DNA of 64,000 nucleotides. Origin: Cellulomonas sp. Leaf395. GTDB lineage: Bacteria; Actinomycetota; Actinomycetes; Actinomycetales; Cellulomonadaceae. Positions 52,902-61,575 of this stretch are shown in pieces (the first letter of the stretch is position 1; each line of letters opens with the position of its first letter). The notes beneath the pieces are model-generated. The model searched no databases and was not told where the DNA came from. It saw nothing but the letters and a program-made list of their open reading frames with translations. The stretch covers positions 434,001-498,000 of the forward strand of contig NZ_LMQI01000002.1 of the NCBI RefSeq assembly GCF_001424125.1, in the 5' to 3' direction. The position numbers and the translations under genes were made by a program.

Positions 52902-53800
52902 TGACTGCCCAGACATTGGTCACCGCCACCCCTGCCCAGGTCCCGGTCCGGCGGCGGCGCCGCTTCCTCGGCCGAGGGGGCGAGGATCGCCCCAGCTGGG
53001 GAACCACCCTCACGCTCGTCGTGTGCACGCTCGCGGTCTTCCTGCCGCTCTACGCGACGCTCACGATGGCGTTCAAGACCACCACCCAGTCGGTCGACGG
53101 GCAGGTGTTCTCCCTGCCGTCCCCGTTCAGCGTCGACGGGTTCGTCCAGGCCTGGGAGCTCACCAACTTCCCGCGCGGATTCGCCATCTCGGTGTTCGTC
53201 ACTGCGGTGACGGTCGTCGGCACCGTCCTCCTCGCGTCCTTCGCGGCGTACGCGATCGCCCGCAACTGGGACCACCGGTTCTTCCGGTGGTCGTTCTTCT
53301 ACCTGCTGGCCGCGATGTTCCTGCCGTTCCCCGTTCTGGCGCTCTCCCAGGTCAAGCTCACGGGGATGGTCGGGCTCGCCAACCCCGTCGGCGTGGCGCT
53401 CCTGCACGTGATGTTCCAGCTGTCGTTCAGCGTCCTGCTGTTCACCGCGTTCATCCGCGGCCTCCCCGAGGAGCTCGAGGAGAGCGCACGGCTCGACGGC
53501 GCCACCACCTGGGTCGTGTTCCGACGCATCGTGTTCCCGATGATGGCGCCGATGAGCGCGACCGTCGCGATCTTCGCGTTCCTCGCGTCGTGGAACGACT
53601 TCATGATGCCGTCGCTCATCACCGCCGACTCCACGCTGCAGACCCTGCCTGTGCTGCAGAGCGTCTTCCAGACCCAGTTCAGCAGCAACTACAACGTCGC
53701 GTTCGCGTCGTACCTCATGGCCATGGCGCCCGCGATCATCGTGTACCTGTTCACGCAGCGCTGGGTGATGTCCGGCGTGACGCAGGGGGCGATCAAGTGA
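52901..53800 (+). CDS. Carbohydrate ABC transporter permease (MalG type)
   Basis: 299 residues with an Arg-rich cytoplasmic N-terminus, six membrane helices and the EAA loop ELEESARLDGATTWVVFRR near 190. It ends in MSGVTQGAIK, typical of MalG subunits. ATG 52901 overlaps the preceding stop by one base (TGATG). No ATPase gene follows: the next gene is an unrelated convergent SDR beginning immediately after this stop, so a shared MsmK/MalK-type ATPase is inferred. Confidence 0.9.
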   Translation: MTAQTLVTATPAQVPVRRRRRFLGRGGEDRPSWGTTLTLVVCTLAVFLPLYATLTMAFKTTTQSVDGQVFSLPSPFSVDGFVQAWELTNFPRGFAISVFVTAVTVVGTVLLASFAAYAIARNWDHRFFRWSFFYLLAAMFLPFPVLALSQVKLTGMVGLANPVGVALLHVMFQLSFSVLLFTAFIRGLPEELEESARLDGATTWVVFRRIVFPMMAPMSATVAIFAFLASWNDFMMPSLITADSTLQTLPVLQSVFQTQFSSNYNVAFASYLMAMAPAIIVYLFTQRWVMSGVTQGAIK

Positions 53801-54697
53801 TCAGGGCACGTTCGCCCCGCCGTTGACGTTGATGACCTCGCCCACGACGAAGCTGGACTCCGGCGAGGCGAGGAATACGTAGGCGGGCGCTTGCTCGACC
53901 GGCTGGCTCGTCCGACCGAGCCAGGACGAGTCGCCGAAGCCGTCCAGCTTCTCCGTGGGCTGCCCGTCGGAGACCTGCAGCGGCGTCCACACCGGCCCGG
54001 GTGCGACGGCGTTCACGCGGATGCCGCGGGGCGCCAGGTCGGCGGCGAGCGCCTTGGTGAAGCCGATGATGCCGAACTTGGTCGACGCGTAGTTGATGAT
54101 CATCGGCGACGGGTTGTACCCCTGGACCGACGTGCTGTTGATGATCGTCGACCCCGGGCCGAGGTGCGGCAGGGCGTCGCGCGTGATCCAGAACATCGCG
54201 TACAGGTTGGTCTGGATGGTGCGGTCCAGGTCGGCCTCGTCCAGCTCGTCGAAGCTCTGGTGGTACACCTGGTGCGCCGCGTTGTTCACCAGGATGTCCA
54301 GCCCGCCGAGACCCTCGACCGCGTCGGCGACCAGGGTGCGGCAGAACTCGCGGTCCCGGATGTCGCCCGGGAGCAGGACCGCCGTCCGGCCCGCTGCACG
54401 CACGTGCTCCGCGATGGCCTCGGCGTCCACCTGCTCCTCCGGGAGGTAGCTGAGGGCCACGTCCGCACCCTCGCGGGCGAACGCGATGGCCACCGCCGCG
54501 CCGATGCCCGAGTCACCGCCGGTGATGAGCGCCTTCCGACCGGGCAGGCGACCCGTGCCGCGGTAGGTGGTCTCGCCGTGGTCGGCCTTGGGGTCGAGCT
54601 CCGCGTCGAGGCCCGGCACCGGCTGCCACGAGGCGTGCGGCTTGATGTGGGAGTGGCGCTCGACAGGGTTGTCGAACGTGAGCTGGTCAGGCGACAT
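53801..54697 (-). CDS. Short-chain dehydrogenase of the general-stress (YghA-like) group
   Basis: 298 residues. A roughly 50-residue N-terminal extension with KPHASWQPVPGLDAELDPKA precedes the Rossmann fold, as in YghA/GsiB-neighbour stress SDRs. KALITGGDSGIGAAVAIAFA near 56 binds NAD(P); ILVNNAAHQVYHQSF near 140, the Ser in IINSTSVQGY near 190 and the Tyr-x3-Lys in IINYASTKFGI complete the catalytic set. ATG 54697 is chosen because GGAGGAG lies at proper distance; ATG 54703 is too close to it. Substrate unknown, often linked to oxidative or osmotic stress. Confidence 0.85.
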   Translation of the reverse strand: MSPDQLTFDNPVERHSHIKPHASWQPVPGLDAELDPKADHGETTYRGTGRLPGRKALITGGDSGIGAAVAIAFAREGADVALSYLPEEQVDAEAIAEHVRAAGRTAVLLPGDIRDREFCRTLVADAVEGLGGLDILVNNAAHQVYHQSFDELDEADLDRTIQTNLYAMFWITRDALPHLGPGSTIINSTSVQGYNPSPMIINYASTKFGIIGFTKALAADLAPRGIRVNAVAPGPVWTPLQVSDGQPTEKLDGFGDSSWLGRTSQPVEQAPAYVFLASPESSFVVGEVINVNGGANVP

Positions 54698-54739
54698 CGT
54701 CATCTCCTCCAGGGGGTTCGATAACGATATCGGTCCAGG

Positions 54740-56737
54740 TCACCACTCGTCGTCGCGACCCCACCCCCCGAAGGCGCCGCTGCGACGCGAGCTCAGGTAG
54801 GAGTCGATGACGGCGGCGCCCAGGTCGTCGGACTCGGGCGTGACGACCGTGCCGCCCGCCCGCTTGGCCATGGCGTCGACGAACCGCGCGAGGCCCGGGT
54901 CGTCGCCGAGGCGAAAGAAGGTCGTGCGCGCGCCCAGGCGAGCGGAGCCGTCGAGCTCGCGCACCGCGAGCGCGATCGTGAGCGGGTTCGGTGGGTAGTC
55001 GAAGAAGACCTCGCCGTCGGACTCCAGGTGGGACGTCGGCTCGCCGTCGGTGACGATGAGGAGCACGGGTTGCGCGTTCGGGTGCTTGCGGAAGTGGCGG
55101 TTTGCCAGCAGGAGCGCGTGGTGCAGGTTGGTGCCCTTCTCCCACTTTTCGTCGAGCGCGACGAGCTCCTCGATCTGCATCACCTTGGCGGCACGCCCGA
55201 AGCCGATCAGCTGCAGGTCGTCCCCGCGGAACCGGGTCGTGACAAGCGTGTGCAGCGCCAGTGCGGTGCGCTTCATCGGCACCCAGCGCCCCTCCATCGC
55301 CATCGAGAACGACGTGTCCACCAGCAACGCCACGCACGCCTGGGTGCGCGCCTCGGTCTCCTGGATCTCGACGTCGTCGACTGTGATCTTGACGGAACCC
55401 TGCCCGCCCCCGCGGGCCAGCGCGTTGGTGATCGTCCGGCTCACGTCCCACGGTTCGGTGTCACCGAAGGCCCACTGGCGGGCGGCTCCGGACGGCTCGC
55501 CGGCGGCACCGGAGCGGCGGACGTCGTGGCCTCCCGTCCGACCGGACACCGAGTCCGCGACCGCGCGCAGGAGCGCCTTGCCGAGCTGACGCATGGCCTT
55601 CGGCGTCAGCGACAGCTGGCCGTCGGAGCCGCGCCGCATCGTCCCGGACTCGCGCAGCGCCTTCTCCAGCCGCTGCAGGGTGCGAGCGTCCACCGCGGCA
55701 TCGGACCCGAGCTGGCGCGCCAGCTTCTCGAGGTCGACATCGTCCAGCTGGGACCCCTGGTACGACTGCGCGAGCTGCTCCGCGAGCGCGTCCAGGTCGG
55801 CGAGGTCCTGGAACACGCCGGTGCCGTCGCCGAGCCCGAGCCCGTTCTCGCCGTCCATGCTTTCTGAGCCGCCCCAGTCCTCGCCGGGTCGCAGGGCTCT
55901 GAGGTTGTCGTCTAGCTGGCCCAGCTCGTCCATGAGGTCCGACGAGCCGAACGCCTGCTGGGCGAGCGCGTCGAGCTCCTCGCGCTGCTCGCGCGTCATC
56001 GAGTTCCGCATGCGCTGCGCCGCGGCGGCCCTCTGTGCGAGCGCATCAAGAAGCTCGTCGAGCGTGACGGGCTGCTCCGGGAAGTACTCACCGTGCTTGG
56101 CCATGAAGTCGTCGAACTGCTCCTGGGTGTCCTGGTTGTGCTTCCGCGCGTCGAGCAGCCCGTTGAGATCGGCCAGCATCTCGCTGAGGGCGGCCCGGTC
56201 GGCGTCGGTCGCGTTCTCCAGCGCCTGCTTCATGCCCGCGAACCGCTGGTCGAGGACCTCCCGGCCGAGCAGGTCCTTGATCTTGTCGAACTCCTGCCGC
56301 GCTTCACTGCTGCGCCAGTCATAGCCGTTCAGTTCGTTCACGGCGGCCGCCGGCGAGGACGGCAGGTTGTCGAGCTGCAGCTGCGCCAGGGCCCGGTCGC
56401 CCTCGTCCATGTCGACGTCGCGCGCCAGTTGCTTGCGCTCGGCCAGCACCGCCCGGTCGAGCAGCTCCTTGACCTGCTGCAGCGTGCCGTCGAGGTTGTT
56501 CCTCTGGGTCAGCTCGTTTCGTCTCTGGGCGACCCGCCGCGCCAGCTCGTCCAGCCCGGCCCGGTCCCGGCCGCCGCGTCGCAGGAACTCGCGCATCGCC
56601 CGCTCGGGCGAGGAGCCCGCCATGACGTCCTCGCCGATCGCGTCCAGCGCCTCAGCCAGGTCGACGGGCGGCGCAAGCGGGTCCGGCCCGTCGACGTACG
56701 GGGTGTAGCGGGCCAGCCGGCGGTTGGGCCTAGCCAT
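54740..56737 (-). CDS. VWA-domain protein, partner of MoxR ATPase
   Basis: 665 residues. The N-terminal 400 residues are charged, helical and repetitive (LARRVAQRRNELTQRNN near 65, LDALAQQAFGSSDLMDELG near 260). A C-terminal von Willebrand A domain carries the MIDAS site: CVALLVDTSFSMAMEGRWV near 465, then Thr in NLHHALLLANRHF and Asp in LLIVTDGEPTSHL. Together with the AAA+ MoxR protein it resembles the ChlD/ChlI-like chaperone systems that insert metals or remodel complexes. It overlaps the MoxR gene end by 8 bases, so translation is coupled. Client unknown. Confidence 0.82.
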   Translation of the reverse strand: MARPNRRLARYTPYVDGPDPLAPPVDLAEALDAIGEDVMAGSSPERAMREFLRRGGRDRAGLDELARRVAQRRNELTQRNNLDGTLQQVKELLDRAVLAERKQLARDVDMDEGDRALAQLQLDNLPSSPAAAVNELNGYDWRSSEARQEFDKIKDLLGREVLDQRFAGMKQALENATDADRAALSEMLADLNGLLDARKHNQDTQEQFDDFMAKHGEYFPEQPVTLDELLDALAQRAAAAQRMRNSMTREQREELDALAQQAFGSSDLMDELGQLDDNLRALRPGEDWGGSESMDGENGLGLGDGTGVFQDLADLDALAEQLAQSYQGSQLDDVDLEKLARQLGSDAAVDARTLQRLEKALRESGTMRRGSDGQLSLTPKAMRQLGKALLRAVADSVSGRTGGHDVRRSGAAGEPSGAARQWAFGDTEPWDVSRTITNALARGGGQGSVKITVDDVEIQETEARTQACVALLVDTSFSMAMEGRWVPMKRTALALHTLVTTRFRGDDLQLIGFGRAAKVMQIEELVALDEKWEKGTNLHHALLLANRHFRKHPNAQPVLLIVTDGEPTSHLESDGEVFFDYPPNPLTIALAVRELDGSARLGARTTFFRLGDDPGLARFVDAMAKRAGGTVVTPESDDLGAAVIDSYLSSRRSGAFGGWGRDDEW

Positions 56738-58115
56738 AGATCGTCTCGCCGCCCCCCGACTCCTTGCTGATCCGGCGCGACAGGTAGAGGCCCTCCAGCG
56801 CGAGCTCGATGGCGGCGGCCCGCTCACCGTCGTTGGTGGCTCCGAGGCGCGCGCAGACCTCGTCGTACAGCTCGGACTCGCCGAGCGACGGCAGGCCCGA
56901 CAGGACGTCGCGTGCCGTGACCTGCTCGCCGGTGGTCACCATGACTCCACCCTGGATCGCGTCCACCAGGAGGCCGAAGTCGATCCCGCGCAGGTGAGCG
57001 CGGACGGTCTCCGCCGTCGCCGTGCGCAGCAGGTGGTCGAGGATCTCGTCCTCGCGCCCCTCCTCGCCGGACTCGAACTCGATCTTCCCCGCGAGCACGT
57101 CCACCGCGGTCTCCAGATCCACAGGCCGCGCCACCGCGTGGTCCTCGCCCTGCCGTGCGGCCCGGTGCAGGGCGGAAGCGGCGACGGTCTCCGCACCCGC
57201 GATGGCGAACCGGGCACTCACCCCGCTGCGCTGGTCGACCGCGCTCGACTCCCGCAATGCCTTGGTGAAGCGGGCCAGGATCTCGACGATGTGGTCCGGC
57301 ACGTCCGCCTGGAGATGGGCCTCCTGCCGGATGACCGCGACCTCGTCGGCCAGCTCCGTCGGGTAGTGCGTCCGGATCTCGGCCCCGAACCGGTCCTTCA
57401 GCGGCGTGATGATCCGCCCGCGGTTGGTGTAGTCCTCCGGGTTAGCGGTGGCCACCACCAGCACGTCGAGCGGGAGCCGCAGGACGTAGCCGCGGATCTG
57501 GATGTCCCGCTCCTCCATCACGTTCAGCATCGCGACCTGGATCCGCTCGGCGAGGTCGGGGAGCTCGTTGATGGCGACGATGCCGCGGTGACCGCGCGGG
57601 ACGAGCCCGAAGTGGATGGTCTCGGGGTCACCGAGTGCGCGCCCTTCGGCGACCTTCATGGGGTCCACGTCGCCGATGAGGTCGGCGACGCTCGTGTCCG
57701 GGGTCGCGAGCTTCTCGACGTACCGCTCGTCCCGGTGGCGCCACGCGATCGGGAGATCGTCGCCCTGCTCGGTCGCTCTCCGCTTGCTGGCGGCCGTGAT
57801 CGGCTCGTACGGGTGCTCCCCCAGCTCGGACCCCTCGATCACCGGCGCCCACTCGTCGAGCAGGCCGACCAGCGTGCGCAGGATCCGCGTCTTGCCCTGG
57901 CCACGCTCGCCGAGCAGCACGATGTCGTGACCGGCGATCAGGGCCCGTTCGAGCTGCGGGACGACCGTGTCGTCGAAGCCGTGGATGCCCGGCCAAGGGT
58001 CGCGGCCATCTGTGAGGGCCGCGAGGAGATTCGTGCGGATCTCTTCGCGCACCGACGTGTGGACATGCCCGGAAGCGCGGAGCTCGCCGACAGTTGCGGC
58101 AGTGGGACGCATCAT
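56730..58115 (-). CDS. MoxR-type AAA+ ATPase (magnesium-chelatase ChlI-like)
   Basis: 461 residues. Walker A VLLGERGQGKTRILRTL near 68, a long insert, Walker B GIVAINELPDLAERIQVAML near 175 and sensor 1 VVATANPEDYTNRG near 220 define the MoxR/ChlI AAA+ clade. LPLDVLVVATANPED and TPLKDRFGAEIRTHYP are characteristic. Works with the VWA protein encoded just downstream. ATG 58115 lies 7 bases after TACTCT, so the mRNA is probably leaderless; a second ATG (58112) follows directly. Interaction partner or metal unknown. Confidence 0.87.
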   Translation of the reverse strand: MMRPTAATVGELRASGHVHTSVREEIRTNLLAALTDGRDPWPGIHGFDDTVVPQLERALIAGHDIVLLGERGQGKTRILRTLVGLLDEWAPVIEGSELGEHPYEPITAASKRRATEQGDDLPIAWRHRDERYVEKLATPDTSVADLIGDVDPMKVAEGRALGDPETIHFGLVPRGHRGIVAINELPDLAERIQVAMLNVMEERDIQIRGYVLRLPLDVLVVATANPEDYTNRGRIITPLKDRFGAEIRTHYPTELADEVAVIRQEAHLQADVPDHIVEILARFTKALRESSAVDQRSGVSARFAIAGAETVAASALHRAARQGEDHAVARPVDLETAVDVLAGKIEFESGEEGREDEILDHLLRTATAETVRAHLRGIDFGLLVDAIQGGVMVTTGEQVTARDVLSGLPSLGESELYDEVCARLGATNDGERAAAIELALEGLYLSRRISKESGGGETIYG

Positions 58116-58122
58116 TCGGTCG

Positions 58123-58128
58123 AGAGTA
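58123..58128 (-). promoter_or_regulatory. -10 box (TACTCT) of the leaderless MoxR transcript
   Basis: TACTCT on the minus strand is 7 bases from ATG 58115, with no ribosome site between. Confidence 0.5.
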
Positions 58129-58155
58129 CGTCCGGTTCGTCCGGACTGCTTCGGC

Positions 58156-59304
58156 TCAGCGGGTGGAGACCGTGACGGTGAACTTCGGGTCGCGGCTGAC
58201 CTGCCGGGTCGGCCCGACGACGCGCTCCAGCGTCGGCCGGTAGCGCAGGTGCGAGTTCCACACCGCCCACAGCTCGCCGCCCGGACGCAGCACCCGCGCG
58301 GCATCCTCGAACAGCGTCCGCGCCACCCCGGAGTGCACCGCGGCGCCCAGGTGGAACGGCGGGTTGAGCAGCACGAGATCGACACTCGCGTCTTCTACCG
58401 GGTCCGCACCGTCCGCGCGCACGACCACGACCCGCCCCTCCAGACCATTCGCCGCGACCGTCGCCCGAGCGGAGGCCACCGCGGCGGCGGACTCGTCGGT
58501 TGCCGTGACGGTCAGCCCGTCGTGAGCTCGTGCGAGCAGGACGGCCAGCACGCCCGTGCCACAGCCGAGGTCGACGGCCGACGCGGCGTCCGCCGGCATC
58601 GCGTCGAGGTGCGCGAGCAGCGCGCGCGTGCCGATGTCGATCCCCGTCCCGGCGAACGCGCCGCCGTGCGCGCACACCGTGATGCCGAGGTCCGGGTGCT
58701 CCTTCTGCTCTGGCCAGCGCGGTGCCGGCCGCTCGGCCGCCGGCCGGGGCTGTGATGCCACGAGCACGCGCGACTTCTGGCGGGCCAGATGCGCCTGCAC
58801 GGTGGCGAAGTGGCGGCCGAGGACGTCGTTCATCGCCGTCGTCATGTGCTTGACCCGACCGCCCGCCACGACGACCACCTCGGGGTTGGCATGCTCGGCG
58901 ATCAGACCCGCGATCTCGTCGAGCGCGTCGAGCGACCGCGGGAGCTGCAGCAGCACCACCCGGGCACCCGCGACGAGCTCCGGCGCCAACCCGTGACTCG
59001 TGAACCCGTCAAGGCCGAGCCGCACGGCGTTCGCGTGCAGTGCCCGCTCGCCGAGCAGGCGGTCCTGGTGCGTGCGGACGCCTGAGAGCCCGTGCCGCGC
59101 GATCGCGCCGAGCGTGAGCGCGCCGTGGTGGTCACCGATCACGACGACGTCCGAGCCGGCCGTGGCTTCCAGCGTCGGCGCTGCCTCGTCGAGGATCAGC
59201 CGGTCGCTCGCGTCGACCGCGTGCAGGTTCGGCGCCTCGAGATCGGGATAGCGACGGAGGTCGGCGAGCACGTCCGTCTCACCATGTTCCGCTGCCGCAT
59301 CCAC
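58156..59304 (-). CDS. RsmC/RlmG-like SAM-dependent methyltransferase
   Basis: 382 residues with an N-terminal degenerate methyltransferase-like domain (VVVIGDHHGALTLGAIARHG near 53) and a C-terminal active domain. Motif I VDLGCGTGVLAVLLA near 243 binds SAM and motif IV VLLNPPFHLGAAVHSG near 313 is the NPPFH of guanine-N2 rRNA methyltransferases RsmC/RlmG. It probably methylates a guanine in 16S or 23S rRNA. GTG 59304 is 7 bases after TAACCT, a leaderless start; an open extension to 59442 has no support. Confidence 0.82.
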   Translation of the reverse strand: MDAAAEHGETDVLADLRRYPDLEAPNLHAVDASDRLILDEAAPTLEATAGSDVVVIGDHHGALTLGAIARHGLSGVRTHQDRLLGERALHANAVRLGLDGFTSHGLAPELVAGARVVLLQLPRSLDALDEIAGLIAEHANPEVVVVAGGRVKHMTTAMNDVLGRHFATVQAHLARQKSRVLVASQPRPAAERPAPRWPEQKEHPDLGITVCAHGGAFAGTGIDIGTRALLAHLDAMPADAASAVDLGCGTGVLAVLLARAHDGLTVTATDESAAAVASARATVAANGLEGRVVVVRADGADPVEDASVDLVLLNPPFHLGAAVHSGVARTLFEDAARVLRPGGELWAVWNSHLRYRPTLERVVGPTRQVSRDPKFTVTVSTR

Positions 59305-59311
59305 GCCACCG

Positions 59312-59317
59312 AGGTTA
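59312..59317 (-). promoter_or_regulatory. -10 box (TAACCT) of the leaderless methyltransferase transcript
   Basis: TAACCT on the minus strand lies 7 bases from GTG 59304. Confidence 0.45.
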
Positions 59318-59543
59318 ACGGTCGGCTGCCTCGGCCCTTGGGAGACCGCGGCGCTCCGGGCGCGACGTGGCCGCTGGTGCCGTCGGCTACGGCCTGCTCG
59401 CCCGGGCGGGCGTAGGGCAATGACCCACGGGCGACCTGTCACACGGTCGGCGAGCTCGATGATCGCGAGGGCGATGCTGGTCGCTGACGCGACGGTCGCC
59501 TCACGCGCGGCTGGGTCCGACTCAAGGCCGACCGTCGCCGTGC

Positions 59544-60080
59544 CTACTTGTCGTGCTTCGGGGCCTTGTCCTGCTTCGGAGCCTTGTCCTGCTTCGGCGC
59601 CTTGTCCTGCTTCGGTGCCGCGGCGGCCTTGGCAGCGCGGCGCGCGTCATTGCGCTCGTGCGCAGCCTCGGAGATCGCTTGTCCGTCCACGCCGCCGTTG
59701 CGCGCCTGCGCCGAGACCCACGCACCGAAGTTGTCGGCCTTGGGCCCGTGGTCGGCCTCGCCGGCGTCCGCGACGTCCGCCGCATCCTCCGAATCGTCGT
59801 CAGAATCATCCGAGGGCTCGTTTGTCGGCTCGGCACTGGCGTCCTCGGAGGGTTCGCCAGTCGGTTCCGTCGTCGGTTCCGTCGTCGGTTCTGTCGTCGG
59901 CTCTGTCGTCGGTTCCGACGTGGGGGCGACGACCACCTGGTCCCCGCCGTCCGCCGCGCCGTCGGCAACCGCCGGGACGGCAGCCGCCACACCCAGCGCT
60001 CCGGCGGCGACCGCCATGCCGACGCCCACCTTCGCGCCGAAGTTGAGGCGCCCGAACCTGGTCCGTGGGGTGCTGCCCAT
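59544..60080 (-). CDS. Exported low-complexity protein with TEPT and APKQDK repeats
   Basis: 178 residues. A signal-like hydrophobic region (VGVGMAVAAGALGVAAAVP, residues 18-36) is followed by a Thr/Glu/Pro segment with five TEPT-type units, an Asp/Ser/Glu-rich acidic stretch, a short folded-looking piece NFGAWVSAQARNGGVDGQ near 115, and four C-terminal PKQDKA units (18-bp DNA repeats). The start ATG 60080 follows GAGGAGTCGTC. No enzyme motif seen. A surface or envelope protein with a flexible spacer is the best guess. Repeat number may vary between strains. Confidence 0.7.
   Translation of the reverse strand: MGSTPRTRFGRLNFGAKVGVGMAVAAGALGVAAAVPAVADGAADGGDQVVVAPTSEPTTEPTTEPTTEPTTEPTGEPSEDASAEPTNEPSDDSDDDSEDAADVADAGEADHGPKADNFGAWVSAQARNGGVDGQAISEAAHERNDARRAAKAAAAPKQDKAPKQDKAPKQDKAPKHDK
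59547..59618 (-). repeat. Four 18-bp tandem repeats encoding APKQDK
   Basis: Units at 59547, 59565, 59583 and 59601 on the coding strand of the exported repeat protein; the terminal unit encodes KHDK. Confidence 0.9.
59861..59920 (-). repeat. Five 12-bp tandem repeats encoding TEPT
   Basis: Units at 59861, 59873, 59885, 59897 and 59909 differ at one to two bases each. They encode the Thr/Glu/Pro spacer of the repeat protein. Confidence 0.9.
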
Positions 60081-60565
60081 GACGACTCCTCGATCGAGAC
60101 CACGCGGGCCGTCCGGCTGACGGCGCAGCGAGCCGTGCGTGCACCACAATCATCGGCACGCGTGCATCCCACGAGTAGTCGCTTCACCCGATCGCCCGGG
60201 CGACGAGCCCTCGGGCCTCCGAGGGCCATGAGCGTCTGGACTGAGCCGGGTTGAGATTAGTGTCCGCATATCGCGCTGTGATCTCATTTCCTGCGAGGCG
60301 TCAACAAGAGGCCCGGCAAATCGCGCATTCGTGCAGCTCGGAGCACGCATAAGGTGGAGTTGGCGGCAATCGACAGCGTGAGGAGCCGACGGAAACCGTT
60401 GGTCGGCGGCTGTTACCTGCGGGTTCGCCCTCGCGCCGAACTGGCATGGCTCGCGGCAGATCACTAGGTGCCTGGTCTCCGGCCCGTGGACGTCGTTGCC
60501 CTGGGGATGGGAGTTTCGGAGCTCAGACAGCCCGCCGGAGGCTTCTGGGGGCGGAGGGACCAACG
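60081..60565. other. Gene-free region with a structured segment upstream of the ZIP gene
   Basis: 485 bases between two divergent genes without a convincing coding frame. It contains an imperfect dyad, GCCGAC (60385-60390) with GTCGGC (60402-60407) around GG-AAA-CC, and a long leader ahead of the transporter start. A regulatory RNA is possible, but no known riboswitch class is matched. Confidence 0.3.
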
Positions 60566-61273
60566 ATGTGGGAAGCACTGGGCTGGGGCGGTGTTGCTGC
60601 ATCGTCGCTCGTCATCGGCGCCGCGTTGGGTATCGCACGACGATGGCCTCGCGGACTGATCGGGGTCGTCCTCGGATTCGGTGCCGGGGCCCTCATCTCG
60701 AGCGTCTCGTTCGAGCTGGTCCAGGAGGGCTACGTCAAGGGCGGCGGACTTGCGCTGGCGACTGGCCTCGCCGTCGGCGCCGTGGCGTTCTACGTCGCCG
60801 ATCGCCTCGTGCAGCGACTGGGCACCCGGTCAGCTGCCGGTCTCGCCGGCGTCCCCCTCGCTCTCGGGGCCCTGCTCGACGGCATCCCCGAGCAAGCGGT
60901 GCTCGGGCTGGGGCTGGCTGAAGGTGAAGGCATCGGCGTCGCGCTGCTGGTCTCGATCTTCGTGTCGAACCTGCCCGAGGCGATCGGCTCGTCCAGCGAC
61001 ATGAGAGCGGCCGGCCAGGCCCCCGGTCGCATCATGCGGTTGTGGGCGCTGGTGGCTATCGCCTGCACGCTGGCGACGGTCGGCGGCTACGCGATCGCGC
61101 GGGTCACCGCAGAGCGGTTCGAGGCCGCGGTCGACGGCTTCGCCGCAGGCGCCCTGCTCGTCATGCTCGTGGGCTCGATGATCCCCGAGGCCACGGAAAA
61201 GGCCCGGGACAAGGCCGGCCTGGCAGCCGTCCTGGGATTCGCCGTCGCCGCGGGCCTGTCCGCGCTGACGTGA
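60566..61273 (+). CDS. ZIP-family metal transporter
   Basis: 235 residues with seven to eight membrane helices. LIGVVLGFGAGALISSVSFEL near 31 and YVKGGGLALATGLAVGAVAFY near 57 are typical early ZIP helices. The ZIP metal motifs appear as LLDGIPEQAVLGLGL near 112 and VSNLPEAIGSSSDM near 140, where the HNxPEG histidines are replaced, a feature of a divergent bacterial subgroup. It moves a divalent cation, probably zinc or iron, but metal choice is uncertain. ATG 60566 follows GGAGGGACCAACG. The long leader upstream may hold regulation. Confidence 0.75.
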   Translation: MWEALGWGGVAASSLVIGAALGIARRWPRGLIGVVLGFGAGALISSVSFELVQEGYVKGGGLALATGLAVGAVAFYVADRLVQRLGTRSAAGLAGVPLALGALLDGIPEQAVLGLGLAEGEGIGVALLVSIFVSNLPEAIGSSSDMRAAGQAPGRIMRLWALVAIACTLATVGGYAIARVTAERFEAAVDGFAAGALLVMLVGSMIPEATEKARDKAGLAAVLGFAVAAGLSALT

Positions 61274-61289
61274 TGTTCGAGGCTGCGCC

Positions 61290-61462
61290 TCAGCAGATCG
61301 TGAGTGCAATGAACTTTGCGCCTCTTGTCGCCCTTGTGTGGACGAAACTCGATCGCATGTGCAGGTCCTCCACTGCGTGAGGACGTGCTGCAGCACCGAC
61401 GCGCTCCCACAGCGCAGCGGGCCGATGACGGCCAGATGACTGGTTGCCTTGGCATTCGTCAT
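61290..61462 (-). pseudogene. Possible small frame-disrupted gene between ZIP and permease genes
   Basis: From ATG 61462, with GGAG eight bases upstream, the frame reads MTNAKATSHLAVIGPL and then loses sense. The neighbouring frame reads AALWERVGAAARPHAVEDLH and continues to a normal stop at 61290. A single base shift near 61415 would join them into a 57-residue protein. This could be a sequencing error, a decayed gene or coincidence. It fills most of an otherwise empty 300-base gap. Confidence 0.25.
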
Positions 61463-61575
61463 GATCGTCACTCCGGTTCATGCGGCCGTCGGGCTGGAGT
61501 GCTCACCGGTGGCGCGCACTAGGCCGCTCGGACGTCGACGAGACGCTCGTCGCCTCCCCGGGCCCCCGCTGACGT

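Noticed and set aside
59304..59442. N-terminal extension of the methyltransferase to GTG 59442
   Set aside because: The added sequence is Arg/Pro-rich and lacks a ribosome site; the leaderless -10 box fits GTG 59304.
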